64,000 nucleotides of DNA. It comes from Diplosphaera chodatii (taxonomy: Eukaryota; Chlorophyta; Trebouxiophyceae; Prasiolales; Stichococcaceae). Positions within the stretch are counted from its first letter, which is position 1, and every line of letters begins with the position of its first letter. The notes under the pieces are model-generated. The model was given only the letters and a program-made list of their open reading frames with translations, was not told the origin of the DNA and searched no databases. Both the position numbers and the translations under genes were made by a program. Shown here piece by piece: positions 47,801 to 60,000 of this stretch. Location of the stretch: assembly GCA_032358165.1 (NCBI GenBank), contig JAALGY010000020.1, forward strand, positions 1-64,000. The letters are read 5' to 3'.

Positions 47801-49177
47801 TGCCGACTGTGCTGCAGGTGCAGCCTCGATGGTTGTTCATCAGCAGCTGGAACGAGATGATCGCGCAGCCGCAGGCAGGGGCAGATGTTTTTGGCCGAGC
47901 AATGGGTCTTGCTGCAGACCCGACCCTCGGCAGCTCCGGCTTTGTGGGTGAGTTACTGGTCTGCTGCTGTTGCTCCACCTGGTCGCTACCACAGCGTAGC
48001 CCGCAAGCCCGCTGAAGCAGAGTGGGAGCCACCCTTCTCACGAAACAAGCTGGCTTGCTGTGCAGACATCTATGCGTCGGCCTTCGGCCGCGACATCGAG
48101 CCCACCCTGGAGGGCGGCAGCCTCAGCTACGACATCATGAAGTCGTGCGTGCGCGTGTTCCGCAGCGGTGCCAGCACCTGCAACCAGCCGAGGGAGCTGT
48201 GCTGCAGCGGTGAGCCCTGCGCCCCACGGTCTGCTGCAACACCGTACACGGCTTGTCACCAGCCATGCAGTCAGCCGCTTGTTAGCAGCTGGCACCTGAT
48301 CTGCAGAACTGTGAGATTGCTGACGCGCTTCACCGTGCAGGCGGGCGCTGGGGCGACAGCTTTGCATACCTGACGCTGAACGGCCAGACATTGGGGCTGT
48401 TCTCCAAGAAAGTGAAGCCTGACGGGGTGAGGCGCCTGCCGGCTGTTCCTTGCCAGTAGAGTGCTGGAGCTTTCATTCAGTGCTGTTCAACTCGAAGCGC
48501 CACATGTGTCCATTTTCTGGTACGGGATGGCTGGCACACGTCGCCCCCAGGAGGCAGCAGCGTGCTGACCGCATGCCCCTGGTACAAAGTGCAGGGGCGG
48601 ACACCGCTGTTCAGATGCGCTGGCGGCGGGGCTTTCCAGCGGCGTCGCCTGGCTAGCCGTCTCAGCTCCCCGGCAGCGGCGGCCCAGAGCGGCGGCGGCA
48701 CCTTTGGATACTCTGCACTGGGGGTACTGCGGCGCTATGGTAACAGGAGGCTCGCCGCAAAGCGGGGCACGACAGCATGGTTCCTATCGGCGCACAAGGG
48801 CTGCGAGGGCCTCGGCGTGCGGCCGCGGCTTCTTGGCTACGTCAGCACCTGGAAGGTGTGTGCTTGGGCGGTTGTAGGAGGGCAGCTTAATGAGTTGTGG
48901 CATCGTGGTCTTGATGTGGTGCAGTTCATCGTCCCACTGCATGGGCAGCAGCTGGCTCACTTGACGTTGCAAGGCATCTGCGGCGGACGTGATATTTGCC
49001 TGTAGACGTGTGGTGCTGTTGCTTATCCAACTGTGATGGTGCGCGCAGGGTGGGGACATGCTGCGCACCCTGACACGCTGCATTGGGCCCAACGGAGACC
49101 GTACTGTCTACACGCTGGACGTCAGCTGTGGCAGCGCTGGTTACAAGCCAGACAGGGCACTTGGATACGTCCGATGA
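44861..49177 (+). CDS. Secreted glycoside hydrolase, GH99/GH71-like, with Cys-rich and C-terminal repeat modules
   Basis: Sixteen exons remain in phase for 705 aa: 44861-44980, 45178-45371, 45517-45618, 45738-45819, 45913-46054, 46193-46320, 46478-46582, 46773-46865, 46990-47109, 47283-47411, 47554-47706, 47818-47947, 48066-48209, 48341-48426, 48595-48855, 49049-49177. A signal peptide (MPPSLLLLLAAVVLGS) comes first. A Cys-rich module LCGNGRCDRGEDCSSCARDC (residues 100-119) follows, then the catalytic-like body: GIHYSVWHWPAWNAM, a strand ending HVIVDATNMAF (about 255-264), and RWLFISSWNEM with W467-N468-E469, which resembles the acidic active-site strand of GH99 and GH71 families. The C-terminal 130 residues have PLFRC...WFLSAHKGCEGLGV...LLGYV pattern, like small repeats appended to many algal extracellular proteins. 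Substrate is not predictable; an extracellular or wall glycan is likely. Family assignment is by motif only. Confidence 0.75.
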
Positions 49178-50056
49178 TCACAATTTATATTGCACAACTG
49201 CAGCGCTGCAACAGCGTCGTGTGCTGCTTTCCTTGCCGTGGTGCTGCAAAGCTCATGGACAGGCTCAATTTTCCATGTCAGCTCAGATGTTTTGCTTAAT
49301 TTCGTGGATTACTTTCCTCAATTCCTGTGCTTTCATCAAGAGCACCAAATCCAAGATGCGAACGAAGGTCAGCAAGATTGCACATATCAGGTCAAATCCG
49401 TCGCATTCCACCACGCTGCAGCATACCACAGATGCACTAACTGAGCTGCATGCAATAACGACTTCAGCTATCAGCGCTGAACTAGCAATGTTTCCCATTT
49501 GCGAATGAAGTGCTGACAGAAAGCCAGCCTGCCATGTGCCCCAAATTGATGAAGCAAAATGCACGTGCGGTTTGCATACACTTGTACTGAAGCTGCATCC
49601 TACCTAAAGTGCGTTCATTGCATACCAGCAAGCGGTTCATGAACGTGGGCGAGGCGCCTGCAGTGCCTCCCATTGTGCCACGAGTGTTAGCTGAGGAGTG
49701 CAGCATTTTGTCGGCGCGTTTGCCAGTTTGATAGCATGCCATCAACAATGCCCGCTGCTGCCAATGCCGGCAGCTGCTGCTACCATGATTCTCTGCATTG
49801 AAGCGCGCAGCTGGCCACCTATTCATCGTAACATTGCATCAGACCGCTCGCTGCCAAGGACAGGCTCTGCTGCCTTACTAACCAGTCTTGCGGCCTGCAG
49901 CACAGAGGAACGCCCGTCAGATATTGTCTCGACACATGTTCGTGACAGGGTAATCCTGCAGACTTGGACGCTGGTACACAGCCATAACACAGGTGTCACT
50001 GCTGGCCTGAGAGCAGGCCCAGCAGGGGTCGCCAAACACAACAAAACCAACAAGAA
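49178..50056. other. Convergent intergenic region
   Basis: 880 bp between two stop codons facing each other (GH99-like gene on +, GH9 gene on -). It is more AT-rich than the exons on either side and has no supported exon. It should contain both 3' UTRs and polyadenylation sites. Confidence 0.55.
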
Positions 50057-53000
50057 TTATCCGAGGCAGTCAGGACATCGATAGGAAGACGCACAGGCTC
50101 TGATGTTGTTGACGGACTTCTTGGTGGGGCGCGCGCCGGGGTGCGACCAGCCCAGGTTCAGCCCGCAGTCATTCTGCTTGGTCTGCTTGTTGGAGTAGTA
50201 TTCGGCCAGGGCGGCGTAGGCGCCCGTCACCGCAGCGTTGCCGTCTGCGCCACAGGACCAAGATGCATCAGCAGCAAACGCTTTCCAGACGGTACCACGG
50301 TCGACCTGTTGCAAGGGGAGTGTGCACACCCAGGCAGTAGGAAGCCGTCGGTCTGCATCAGCGGCAACTGCTGCTGGGAAGCAATGCCAACCCTACACCC
50401 GCTGCACCAGCCGCGCACCGGCGGTGGGCTCGGTGTAGGAGAAGTCCTTGCGGCCCCACACCACGCCGTCGTCCTGCAGCGGGGCGCCGTACAGCGCGCC
50501 GTACGGGGTGAAGCGCTGCGGCGCGGTGGAGGCTGCGGGGTGCACACAAGCTCATTTGGATCAATCTCTCCTGTGACTCACCAGCGGGGTTGGACCCTCT
50601 CACCCTCCGACGCTGCACCCTTGAGTTGTACATGGAGCGTCGGACGTGGACGCAATGAGGCAGGGCGGCAGCAGCAGCAGCAGCAGCCGCCACAGCACAC
50701 GCCTCACAGCCTGACAGGGCGGCGGCAGCAGAACGGGTGCTGAATTGTTTGAAAAGGCCCACCCTCCATGTCGAACTTGGCGGCCCACACGAAGGTGCGG
50801 CGCTCGATGCGGTTGTCGGTCTTCTGGGAGGTCAGCCCCGCATACACCTTGACGCCCCGCAGCGTGTCCGTGATGTACGAGTTGTAGCTCTGCAGGGGGG
50901 GAACACGGTGCTTGGACATAGTGCTGAGGCCCATGAAGAGGGTCTCCAGAGTACAGGGAGGTTCTGCCAATGGCGGCCACACGCACCATCTTGTGCCAGT
51001 AGTACTTGATGTCGGACTTGCTGTAGCCGGCGAGGTAGGTGCGGCCGCCGTCGCCCAGCACATAGTTCAGTTGGAAGGTGGCGTAGCTGTACAGTCCAAA
51101 AGGAGTACGTCAACGCAAGCTCGTGGGGCTTTCAGGTGGCCGCAGGCTTTTCAGGTGCGTGGTCTTCAGGGAGGGGGACAAGACCAACAGCCTGCTCAGG
51201 ACAACCGCGAGAGTGGGGTGGGAAGCCTGGGCCGCAAGAGAATTGCGAGGCGCACTTAAACAGGCGGGCGGCGTAGCCGAGGTTGGAGCGGCGGCTGCGC
51301 GACAGCTTGGCCTGGCGCAGCGCCAGGTATGCCATCTGCACCACAGGGTGAACAGCTCAATATCAGCACCAGCAGATGAATGTTGTCTACGCAATATTGC
51401 CGATCTACAAATGTGGGTGCAACGCCGCTTCTGGCGGGCCAAAGGTGAGGGCGTCCGACCTATCAGGGGCCAAGCAGGTGCAGCGAGATTGCACCTGGGT
51501 GGTGGGGCGCAGGGCGCCAAAGTGGTAGGGGTAGGCCAGGCCGTTGGGGGTGTGCGGGATCTGCTGGTTCAGGTACTGGTCGAAGAAGCGCTGGGCGTTG
51601 CTGAAGTACCTGCCCGCGTTGCTGGGGTCGATCTGCGCAGCGCAGGCGAGACATCTTCTGCTGTGGTCACATGCATGTCCTGCAAGTCTTAGGAACCTAA
51701 ATCAACAGCATGGCAGCACATCGCACATCAAGCGCAACAGACACGGTGCAGGCACCGTAGCACAGGATGGTGAGGGCCCACCTCCTGCATCAGCACGTTC
51801 AGCGCCGGCGTCTTGTTGCCGACCTCGAAGGCGTACGCCGGCTGCTTCAGCTGCAGGGCGGGCAAAACACAGCGTGACCACCAGGCACGCCCTCTTCAAC
51901 TGGCTGCCGTGCAGGCACTCTGGGGGTTCTGGCGCCACGCCAGGGTCAGCAGCATGTGCGGGTGGCCGATGCCGCATCAGCCCCAACAGCTCACCCGGCC
52001 GTAGAAGTTGCGGGCGTCCCTCAGGTAGCGGCCCTCCTTCGTCGCACGGTAGATGTTGGCGGCCGCCCACGCGAGCTCGTCGCCGTAGCCCGCAAAGCCG
52101 CTGGTTGAGGAATACAGGCGCTGCAAGTTTGGCGAGCGCAATGTGGGTCAGATTCAGCAGCACGAACACACGCTGATGTGGACTACACATGCACGTCATC
52201 AAGGGAGGTCCGCAGGGGTCACAGGGCTAGTGCAGCCACCGTCACATGACGGCAGCAGCAGCAGCAGCAGCAGCAATTGCTGGTGCACTGGGGAGACCTT
52301 TCACAACGGGACAAAGCGCCAGCAACACTCGGCAACTGTGGCACCTTGTGGATGCCCAGGCAGGAGCGGGAGTTGGCGTCGGCATAGGAGCCCTGCGCCC
52401 CCACGGCCAGGGCGTACAGCTGCTTGGCGTGCGTGATGTAGGAGGCGGTGCTGCGCTTGACGCCCAGCCGGCGGTACATCAGCGCGGCCGATGCCAGCGC
52501 GGCCGCGGCCTCGCCCGCAATCTCGGAGCCTGCAGACAGCAGGCAGGTCGACATACAGTCAACGTCTTGAGGCAGGTTGGCCTTGTGCAATGGTGTACAG
52601 CAGCACAGCATTGTTGGCGACATGGCATGAGGCCGCAGTGCCTCGGCTGAATGTGGTGTGGGCGTTGCAGTCGGATGGCAGTATCCAACGGATTCAGTGC
52701 CAGCTGCCACATTCGCCATAGGCAGCTAAGCAGCACTTGGATCGGTGGAGCATATAGCAGATGCGACTGGGCGGTTAGCGGCGCACCCCGGTTGCGGCGG
52801 TCGATGTAGCAGGTGGTGCGCCTCGGCACGTACTGGTCGTACCGCTCCACCGAGTTGTAGTAGTCGAAGTCCAGGGTGTCGTTGCCCAGCACTGCATCCA
52901 GGGTGCAGAGTGATCTGCACTTGGAGGTACCTTCAGGCACACCATTGGACAAAACAAAGCGGTCGCCATGTGCTGCTTCAGAGCAGCCCCAATAGGTGAG

Positions 53001-54051
53001 GCATGCGCGGAACTGCCAGCCATTGCAGGTGGCCACTGCATGAAAAGCCATATCTCACCTGCCACAAAGCGGTCAGGGCGCGAGTGGGCCTTCACCAGGT
53101 ATGCCACACCCCAGTCCACAGCCCTGACGACTGCAAAACACAGCAGAAGCATGCAGGCCCCAAGCTGCCTGCCATCATGTAGACCACTGCAGGACGCGGT
53201 GGCAGGCGCGGGGCCACAGCCGCACAGGAAGCTTGACGCAGCAAACACCCAGAGTCGTGGGATCCGACTGAGCGGCGTGTCCACAAGCAGCCTCAAAGCA
53301 GCTGCCCCAGAGCAGCAAGGAATGCAGGGGGGGTGGCAACAGGCGCACGGTTGCCGAGGTCGTTCGCCTTGCGGTAGCCGGCGGCGAAGTTGATGCCGCT
53401 GTCGGCCAGAATGGTCACCTGCGAACACAAGTCACCCTCAGTGCTGACACCGCAGCACTAAAATCACTGTTGGAAGAGAGAACCCCTTGTTTCACCGTTA
53501 CACAGTGTGAAAGTGGCTGGGAATCTCGTTGCGCTGCAGGGTGGCACACGCGGCGCACCAGGAACGCCTCAACGAGGCCCAACTTGAGGAAGGAGCCGCC
53601 AGCCTCGTAGTAGCCCTGCGACAGGTTCTCGCCGGACGGGCCGCGGCACCTCGCGCAGCTGTCGCTGCGCCTGCATTGGCAGGCAGGAGGTGCAGGTGAA
53701 CTACATGCTGGGAAGGAATGGCTGGACATATCTGCCTGTCGTCGACAGGCAGCCTGCCGGCTGTATGCTGCGTGCAACAGCGCCGTATAGGGCTCTGCTT
53801 CCAGGTTACCCACCCAAGCTGCTGCAGCAGCAGCTTGAAACCGGACGGACAACAGCGCACCAGGCGAGGCGCTGGCGGTCCAATTTCCCAGAGCGCATCG
53901 ACTCGAAGAAGATGAGGCCCAGGTGCACGGCGCGCGTGTAGCTGTAGCGAGCGGACTTGGAGGACGGGAACCTGCTGTTGCCTGCGGCGGCGCTCACGCC
54001 TGCAAGCAGCAACCGTACTGAGCTGAGCACTGGGTCAGCAGGTGCCCCCAT
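50057..54051 (-). CDS. GH9 (endoglucanase-like) protein with altered catalytic motifs
   Basis: Family 9 enzymes are inverting beta-1,4-glucanases. Fourteen exons are in phase for 558 aa: 53861-54051, 53559-53670, 53349-53418, 53059-53130, 52787-52891, 52345-52529, 51995-52120, 51782-51850, 51495-51632, 51256-51335, 50987-51086, 50763-50889, 50419-50532, 50057-50244. Family landmarks in order: LIFFESMRSGKL, RLAW, LSQGYYEAGGSFLKLGL, VDWGVAYLVKAH, GSEIAGEAAAALASAALMY, GYGDELAWAAANIYRAT, NYVLGDGGRTYLAGYS with H414, PYGALYGAP, and FSYTEPTADGNAAVTGAYAA with the catalytic-acid Glu at 493. The usual DAGD base motif is E86-A87-G88-G89, and the Asp pair before the C-terminal Glu is W484-G485. The protein may therefore be inactive or altered. 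The start at 54051 is the in-frame ATG of an open stretch; a classical signal peptide is not obvious, and an upstream exon is possible. Confidence 0.88.
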
Positions 54052-54295
54052 GAGACATGTGCACACACAGCAGATTGGGGTGATGCAGCAAGGAGCTTCA
54101 ACTAGCTTCGTGTTGAACAAGATTGAGATGCGCACTGCGGCCGGTGCGCCTGGTGCTGAGCTTGGAGCCCCTGGGACTGTACCTGTTGACCGCAAGAGGA
54201 GCCGGCAAATCTCAGCTGGAATCGCAGCTCAACACGAGGCGCCACAGCCACACGCAGAAGCCGTGCATTCAACGGGATGCTGCACAGCCTACCAG

Positions 54296-55106
54296 TCACT
54301 GGTAGCAATATCCGTATGGCATTTTGAACAGATATCCGCCTTTCGGAGGCAGCGCAGCGCACCGGCAGACGCCGCTGTCCATGGGGCACGCGTAGCCGCC
54401 GCACAGCGCGTCGCAGGAGTTGCTGAAGGTGAGGCCGAAGCTGCACACGGGGCGGTAGCCCAGCGGGTTGCAGATGCAGTTGCCGGTGCGGATCCTGCAG
54501 GTGGGGCACCTGCCGTTGCTGCGGATCAGCACGTTGGCGCACTTGGCGACGCACTCGTTGCCTGCATTGCAGATGCAGTCTCGTCGACATGCGTCACACA
54601 TACGTTGCACTGCAGCAGTTCAAGGCAGATGAGCACCCTGTTCAATCGGATTGATAGCAATGAATGGCATGCTGTGCACTGTTCGACAACCTAGCAGCTG
54701 TCCAGCCGACAGCGCGATGCTGTAGCTGCAAACGACACAACTGCAGCGCACCGTAGGTGACCAGGTCGTTGCCGCACACGGGCCTGTACACCTGCGGCAC
54801 GCCCGTCCGCCTGCGGCAGTTGCACGCTGCGAGCGGGTGCACAGCGAGGGGTTGTCAGCCAGTGCGTCACATGCCAGGAACACACTGCAGCTGCGCAGCG
54901 GTCTCTGGGCACAGCAGCAGAGATTGCAGTAGAGGATCTGTGTTGTCCGCAGGCTAGCATGAGGCGCAAACATATGCCCTGGAGGCTGCAAAGGACGCCA
55001 GGCGCTTACTTCCGCTCGGCCGGGGCGCGCGCAGCGCCTCGGCGGAGGGCGCCGCTACCGCCGCCAGCAGCAGGAGCGCCGCCACGGCCGCAACCGGCGA
55101 CTTCAT
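54296..55106 (-). CDS. Secreted two-domain Kazal-like protein
   Basis: Kazal domains are small disulfide-bonded modules that often inhibit serine proteases. Three exons (55010-55106, 54752-54826, 54561-54296) join with phase-1 introns to give 145 aa. The start MKSPVAAVAALLLLAAVAAP is a strong signal peptide. The first domain, split by an intron, reads YRPVCGNDLVTYGNECVAKC and matches the C-x6-Y-x3-C core of the family. The second reads YRPVCSFGLTFSNSCDALC, one residue shorter and with Phe for Tyr. Further Cys pairs lie between and after them. The ORF ends with its own TGA, 245 nt before the GH9 start on the same strand, so I call it separate from GH9. No in-phase splice joining the two was found. 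Confidence 0.85.
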
Positions 55107-57034
55107 GACGTCCGACTCAAGTCAGATCCCTGCTGCCCGCCTGCAGAGACGCACAAGATGTCGATCAGCTATTGACAGAGGTGGTGCGCACATGGTGCAG
55201 CGTGTTGTGGTTCCAACGCTGCGCACTCGGCGGTTGATTCAGCCCGTCTGATACCATTTGCACGTATGCGCCTGGTGCATAGTTGTGTACGCAGCACAAG
55301 CTGTGGGCTAGGTGCACATCACGGTTACCAATACCATCGGTGGTGCCTGCATGGCAGGTTGCAGGAGTGATGGTTCTGCAGACGGGTTGACTGGCTTCAG
55401 CCCACGGAACTGAATACCCTGAGACTCTCTGACAGCCAGCCGGCCTCACAGCGGTCTGGACCTACAAACGTGTCGTGCACTGGGATGGGGTGCATGCAGG
55501 GCGGTAGTGTATCACACGAGAGGCCTGGATCACGGTGCTGTGAGTTACCCTGACGTCGAAGAGGATGATAGTACGCGTGTAGGAAGGCCGTTGTGGCCTC
55601 AAACCCACGCTGCAGGGATAATGGGTGCCGAGACCACACACAGAACTTGACTGCAGATCAACGCTTGTGCTGTATTGGCAGCCCTGCCAATGCGTGGCGC
55701 TTGCACTGAAGTGCTCAGCAACACACAGGCATTGGGGCTGCTGGAGACAACGCCCAATTTCCGGCCAAAAGATCAGCCAAACGCGGTCGCAGTCGCTCGG
55801 CGGCCTGCCCGATGCGCTATGGCAATGCTTACCGCCGCCGCTCCGCTGGTGCTAATATTTGTGACGTCTCCCTCAGTAAACACCGCCTGTCAACATGCGC
55901 GACCGCGTCTACACTATACGAGCCCGGACATGCACCCGGATGCCGGCGCCATTTGGTTGCAACTACTGCTTACCGTGTGCAGCAGCGCCAATCGACACGC
56001 CACGTGTACAGGCGCGGTCTCCTCACCCTGTCTCGCCGTCGGCTGTTGCTGCGGGCGCGGCGCGGCTAGTCTAGCGTTCGAAGACGCTACAATAGCTCCA
56101 GACTGTAGGGACTCAAATGGTCATCTGCGAGACCGTGGTGGTAATCCCGCTCCCAGGTCCGACTGCAGCTGCAGATCAAGCAGCCGACTGGCAGCTGCCA
56201 TTGCAGGACAGTGCCCTTCAGGCCCTCAACAGGGGACTGGGTCAGTAGCCCTGGCAGGGGATGATGTCACCCCTGAGCTGCGACCAAAGTGGGAAGGGGT
56301 GGGCTGCCTGATGTCACAGTCCGTTCATCGCCTGGTGACCGTCGCTCGCTGATGAAAATGTTAACTGCTGTCTGGCGTGGCGTGCCGCTGCTACCGACCA
56401 TGCATGGAAGATGGACGCGTCTTGCGGATGCCCTCTGGCATGTACCGCATGTCCGTCTTACACAGGGAGCTTGCTTCTCCACGAACACAGCTTCGACTGT
56501 TGGCTGAACATTCTGAACCCCAAACACCCCAGAATATGTGCCAGGCAAACTGCTGGGGCCCATATCACGTACCACAAAAGGTTGGGCACCCCATAAATAT
56601 ATTGATTGCAGCACAGGGAGTCACCCAATGCGGCAACCAGCATTGGTTACCACCCACATCACCACAAATAGCTACTCATCGCAGTGGCCAAACAGCATAT
56701 CCGCCCTTGCATGCAGCTAGCTGTCACTTCGTCCTGACCTGTGTCTACTGATGTACACTGCTGCCATTCGACACTTCCCCAGGTTTCAGCCACCGCGCAG
56801 CAAAGCACAGAGCAGCCTGCCGCTGCACCACCATATGCCCACCACCACCTGCGCAGTTGCAGATAGCAGCCTTAGCACGTGCCTTCTGTTCATTGGAAAG
56901 CGTGAGCAGCCGAGCAACATACTGTGGTTCAAACTGGCGGCACACAAGAAGGGGAGCAGTGCAAAATGCACTCGCAGTACATGCCGTACGCCATGACGAG
57001 AAGGTGATGCTGCTCACCTGCCAAACATGCATCG
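55107..57034. other. Intergenic region, no gene supported
   Basis: About 1.9 kb between the Kazal start and the stop of the long-tailed membrane protein gene, both on the - strand. Codon-like composition and splice-site pairs are lacking on either strand. The Kazal promoter should be at its left end. A short relatively AT-rich part lies around 56580-56620. Confidence 0.5.
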
Positions 57035-60000
57035 TCAGGCATTGCCAGACAGGGTGCGACCAACGCGCACGGGAGCATAAGCGGAGCCGCTTGGCCGCAG
57101 CAGCGGCGTGACTGCTGGTAAATTCAGCATTGAGGGGCTGAAGCCACTGGCAGCACTGTGGGCAGAAGGGGATCCGCTGCCGCTGGCTGCTGCAGGGGAC
57201 CCTGGGGCGGTGTTGACGGCTGGCAGGCTGCGGGAAGACAGCGGGCGGTGCGTGAACGGGGCCCCGCAGCCGGCGGCGGCGGCGGTGGTGGGGGAGCCGG
57301 GGGCGCGGTGGTGGGCGGTGCCGGCTACACGGCCCCCCTGCAGCGAGGCGCCCCACAGCTGGTACTGCGCCGCGGCGGCGGCGGCCGGGGTGAGCGCTTT
57401 TGGGGACACCGGCGCTGGACCCTGCTGCACGGCGGCCGCAGCCGAGGGGAGCACAAGCCGTGGTTGAGCAGCGGGGGAGGACACAGCAGCGCCGGCGGCG
57501 GCAGTGGAGGACGCCATGGCGGCGGCGGCCAGCACCGCTTCCCGCAGCCCCCGCTGCGCGGCGTACTGTGCGGCGGCGGCCGTCTGCAGCGCCGCCACGC
57601 CGGACGAAGAGTGCAGGCAGCCGCCCGCAGGGGCGGCGGCGGGTGCCGGGGGGTAGAAGGGGTCGATGGCAGCTGGAAGCTGGAAGCGGTCCCCCAGCCG
57701 GGCGCGCATGCCGGGGGCATCGGCCCGCGCCGGTGGCCATGGCTCGTGCTGCAGCAGGCCAGACAGGCGGGGCTGCGCCTGCTGCAATGACGGCGGCAGC
57801 GTCACGTCAGCGGCGCCATGAACGCTGCCACTGTCGGGGGACGCACCCTCCTGGGATGCGCTGCCCAGGGAGCTGAGCAGGTCATCCGACAGGTCCGCCG
57901 GCAGCAGCACCCCCAGCGAGTCGGCGCGCCGCAGCTCCGGCACACTCGCGCCAGGCTGCAGCAGGGTTTGGCAGGCAACAGCGGCGGCGGCCACGGCGGG
58001 GAACGCCCCAGCAGCGGCACCAGCATCGAGCGGTAGCGCAGGCGAGGTGGCGCCAGAGCAGCGGCCATCCCAGCCCAACCCGTGCGGGCTGGGTTGTGGA
58101 CCGCCGGCGGGCAGCTGCTGCGGGGAGAAGGCGCTGCTGTGGCCAGCCGCAGAGCCGCCGCCAGCAGAGCTGCTGCGGCTGCTGCGGCGTGCGAGGCGGC
58201 TGACAGCAGCAGGATCCGATGCAGCGGCGCTGCAGGGTGCAGCATCATCGGCGTGCCAGGTGCCCACAGGGTGGGCCCCCAGCCCGGGGTTCAGCGGCAG
58301 CGAGGCGGCGGTGGCGTCCGAGGACGCACTGCTGATGGTGCGGCTGAGGGAGCGCAGGCTCGGCGGCAGCGCCAGCGGCTGGTGCTGGTGCTGGTGGGAG
58401 GGGGGCGAAGCGAAGGGCTGCTGGTGGGGGATGGGCGCACCCGCAGCGAAGCACGGCTCGATGCTGGGGCTGTGCTGCGGCAGCGGCGGCCGCTGCGGCG
58501 GCGCCGACCCATTGGTGAAAGCCCAGGCGTCGGCCAGAATGTCGTCGATGTCGTCCAGGGACGCCGCCGTGGCCATTGGCGCCTGCTGCGCCTGCTGCGC
58601 CGGCGGCTGCGATAGGCTGGGGTGATGGTGCTGCGCTGCGGGGTGGCCGCACTGCACCGGCGGAGCCAGCGGCAGCTCCTGGGCACCCTGCAGCGGCGGC
58701 GTGCCGAGGGGGCTGCAGGCGCGGGGCTGGAAGGGCGCCGCCGTGGGCTGCAGGGGACGCGACGGCGATCTGGAAGGGGACACCCTGCCCGAGGCAGCGT
58801 TGGGATGGGGCGCCGCAGCAGCGGTGGCGGCAGCCTCGGCGCCGGCCGTTGCTGTAGGAGTGGGCACTTGCTGCTGCGGCGGCGGCGGCCGAGAGAGGCG
58901 GCTGCTGCGTTCCAGGGGGCGGTCCGCTGCGGGGAGGCCCGCGGTGCGCGACACGGCAGGCTGGGTGGCTCCAGGGGGGCCCGGCGAGGCCCTGGCCGCC
59001 CTGGACGCCGAGCTCGACCGGCTGAAGCCCGCGCCGCCGCCGACTGCAGGCGCTGAGCCCCTGGCGCGCTTCTGCGCATGCTGCTGCTGCTGCTGCTGCT
59101 GCTGTTGCTGGGGCGGTGGCGGGGCGGCTGGTGAGGTGAAGGGGGTGCGCAGCGTGCCGCCGCCGCTGGCGCTGGAGCGAGGGGAGTCGTCCGGCGAGGA
59201 GTCCTCCCGGGAATGGCGTGCCGGCGGGCGGCGGCCCTGCAGTGTACGATTGCCCACCACTCAGCTGTGATGGCAGGTGGCAGGATATGCTTGCACGGCT
59301 GACAGCCCACCTGGGCTTCCAGTGCAAATGGGTCCCGAAGCGAACAGATGTTGGCCTTGGAAACGGCAGTCTGCGCCGTGTGCCACCTGCTGCTGGCACA
59401 AGTGTTGCCCTGTCGACATCGGCGCCGAGAACCACCCTGCAGGAGTCCTGCGACTGCATAGCATGCTCATGAGGCAGCTGACCTGAGAGGGCGTGTCGGG
59501 GGGCAGGCCGCCGATGCTGGAGGCGGCGGACCCGGCGTCGCCCTCGGTGCTAGAGTCCCCCCGCCCACGGGAGCGCTGCTTGCGGATCGGCGGCGGCGGC
59601 GGCGGCGGCGTGGCAGGGCCCTCCGACTTGCCCTGCTTGGCCCCCTGCGCCGCAGGGGCTGCGCCTTCGTCCGTCGGCCCGGCATCGGGCGTCTGGCTGC
59701 CGGCGTTCTTGCTGCTGGTCCTGCGGGGCTTGCCGCGGCGGCTGCCGCTGCCGGCGGCGCCGCCAGCACTGCCATTCGGCCCCGCTGACGCCAGCCGCCG
59801 CTGCTCGGCTTGTTTGCTCTGCAGCAGCTGCCTGCAGGACAAAGAGAGCCTGCTGTGAGAAGAGCAGCCCAGCATGGCTCGAGGGCGACATATGTACAGG
59901 GGCAAACAATGTAGGTGTAGGCGAAAACAGCGTGCTGTGCCATGATGGAGCAGCACGCCACTTTTGAAGGACATCCTCACCTTAGATCCACAGGCGGCAG

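Noticed and set aside
57158..58625. Long antisense ORFs over the last exon of the long-tailed membrane protein
   Set aside because: They are Gly/Arg-rich mirrors of the Ala/Pro/Ser-rich coding strand. The coding strand has a 734-codon open frame that splices in phase with upstream exons.
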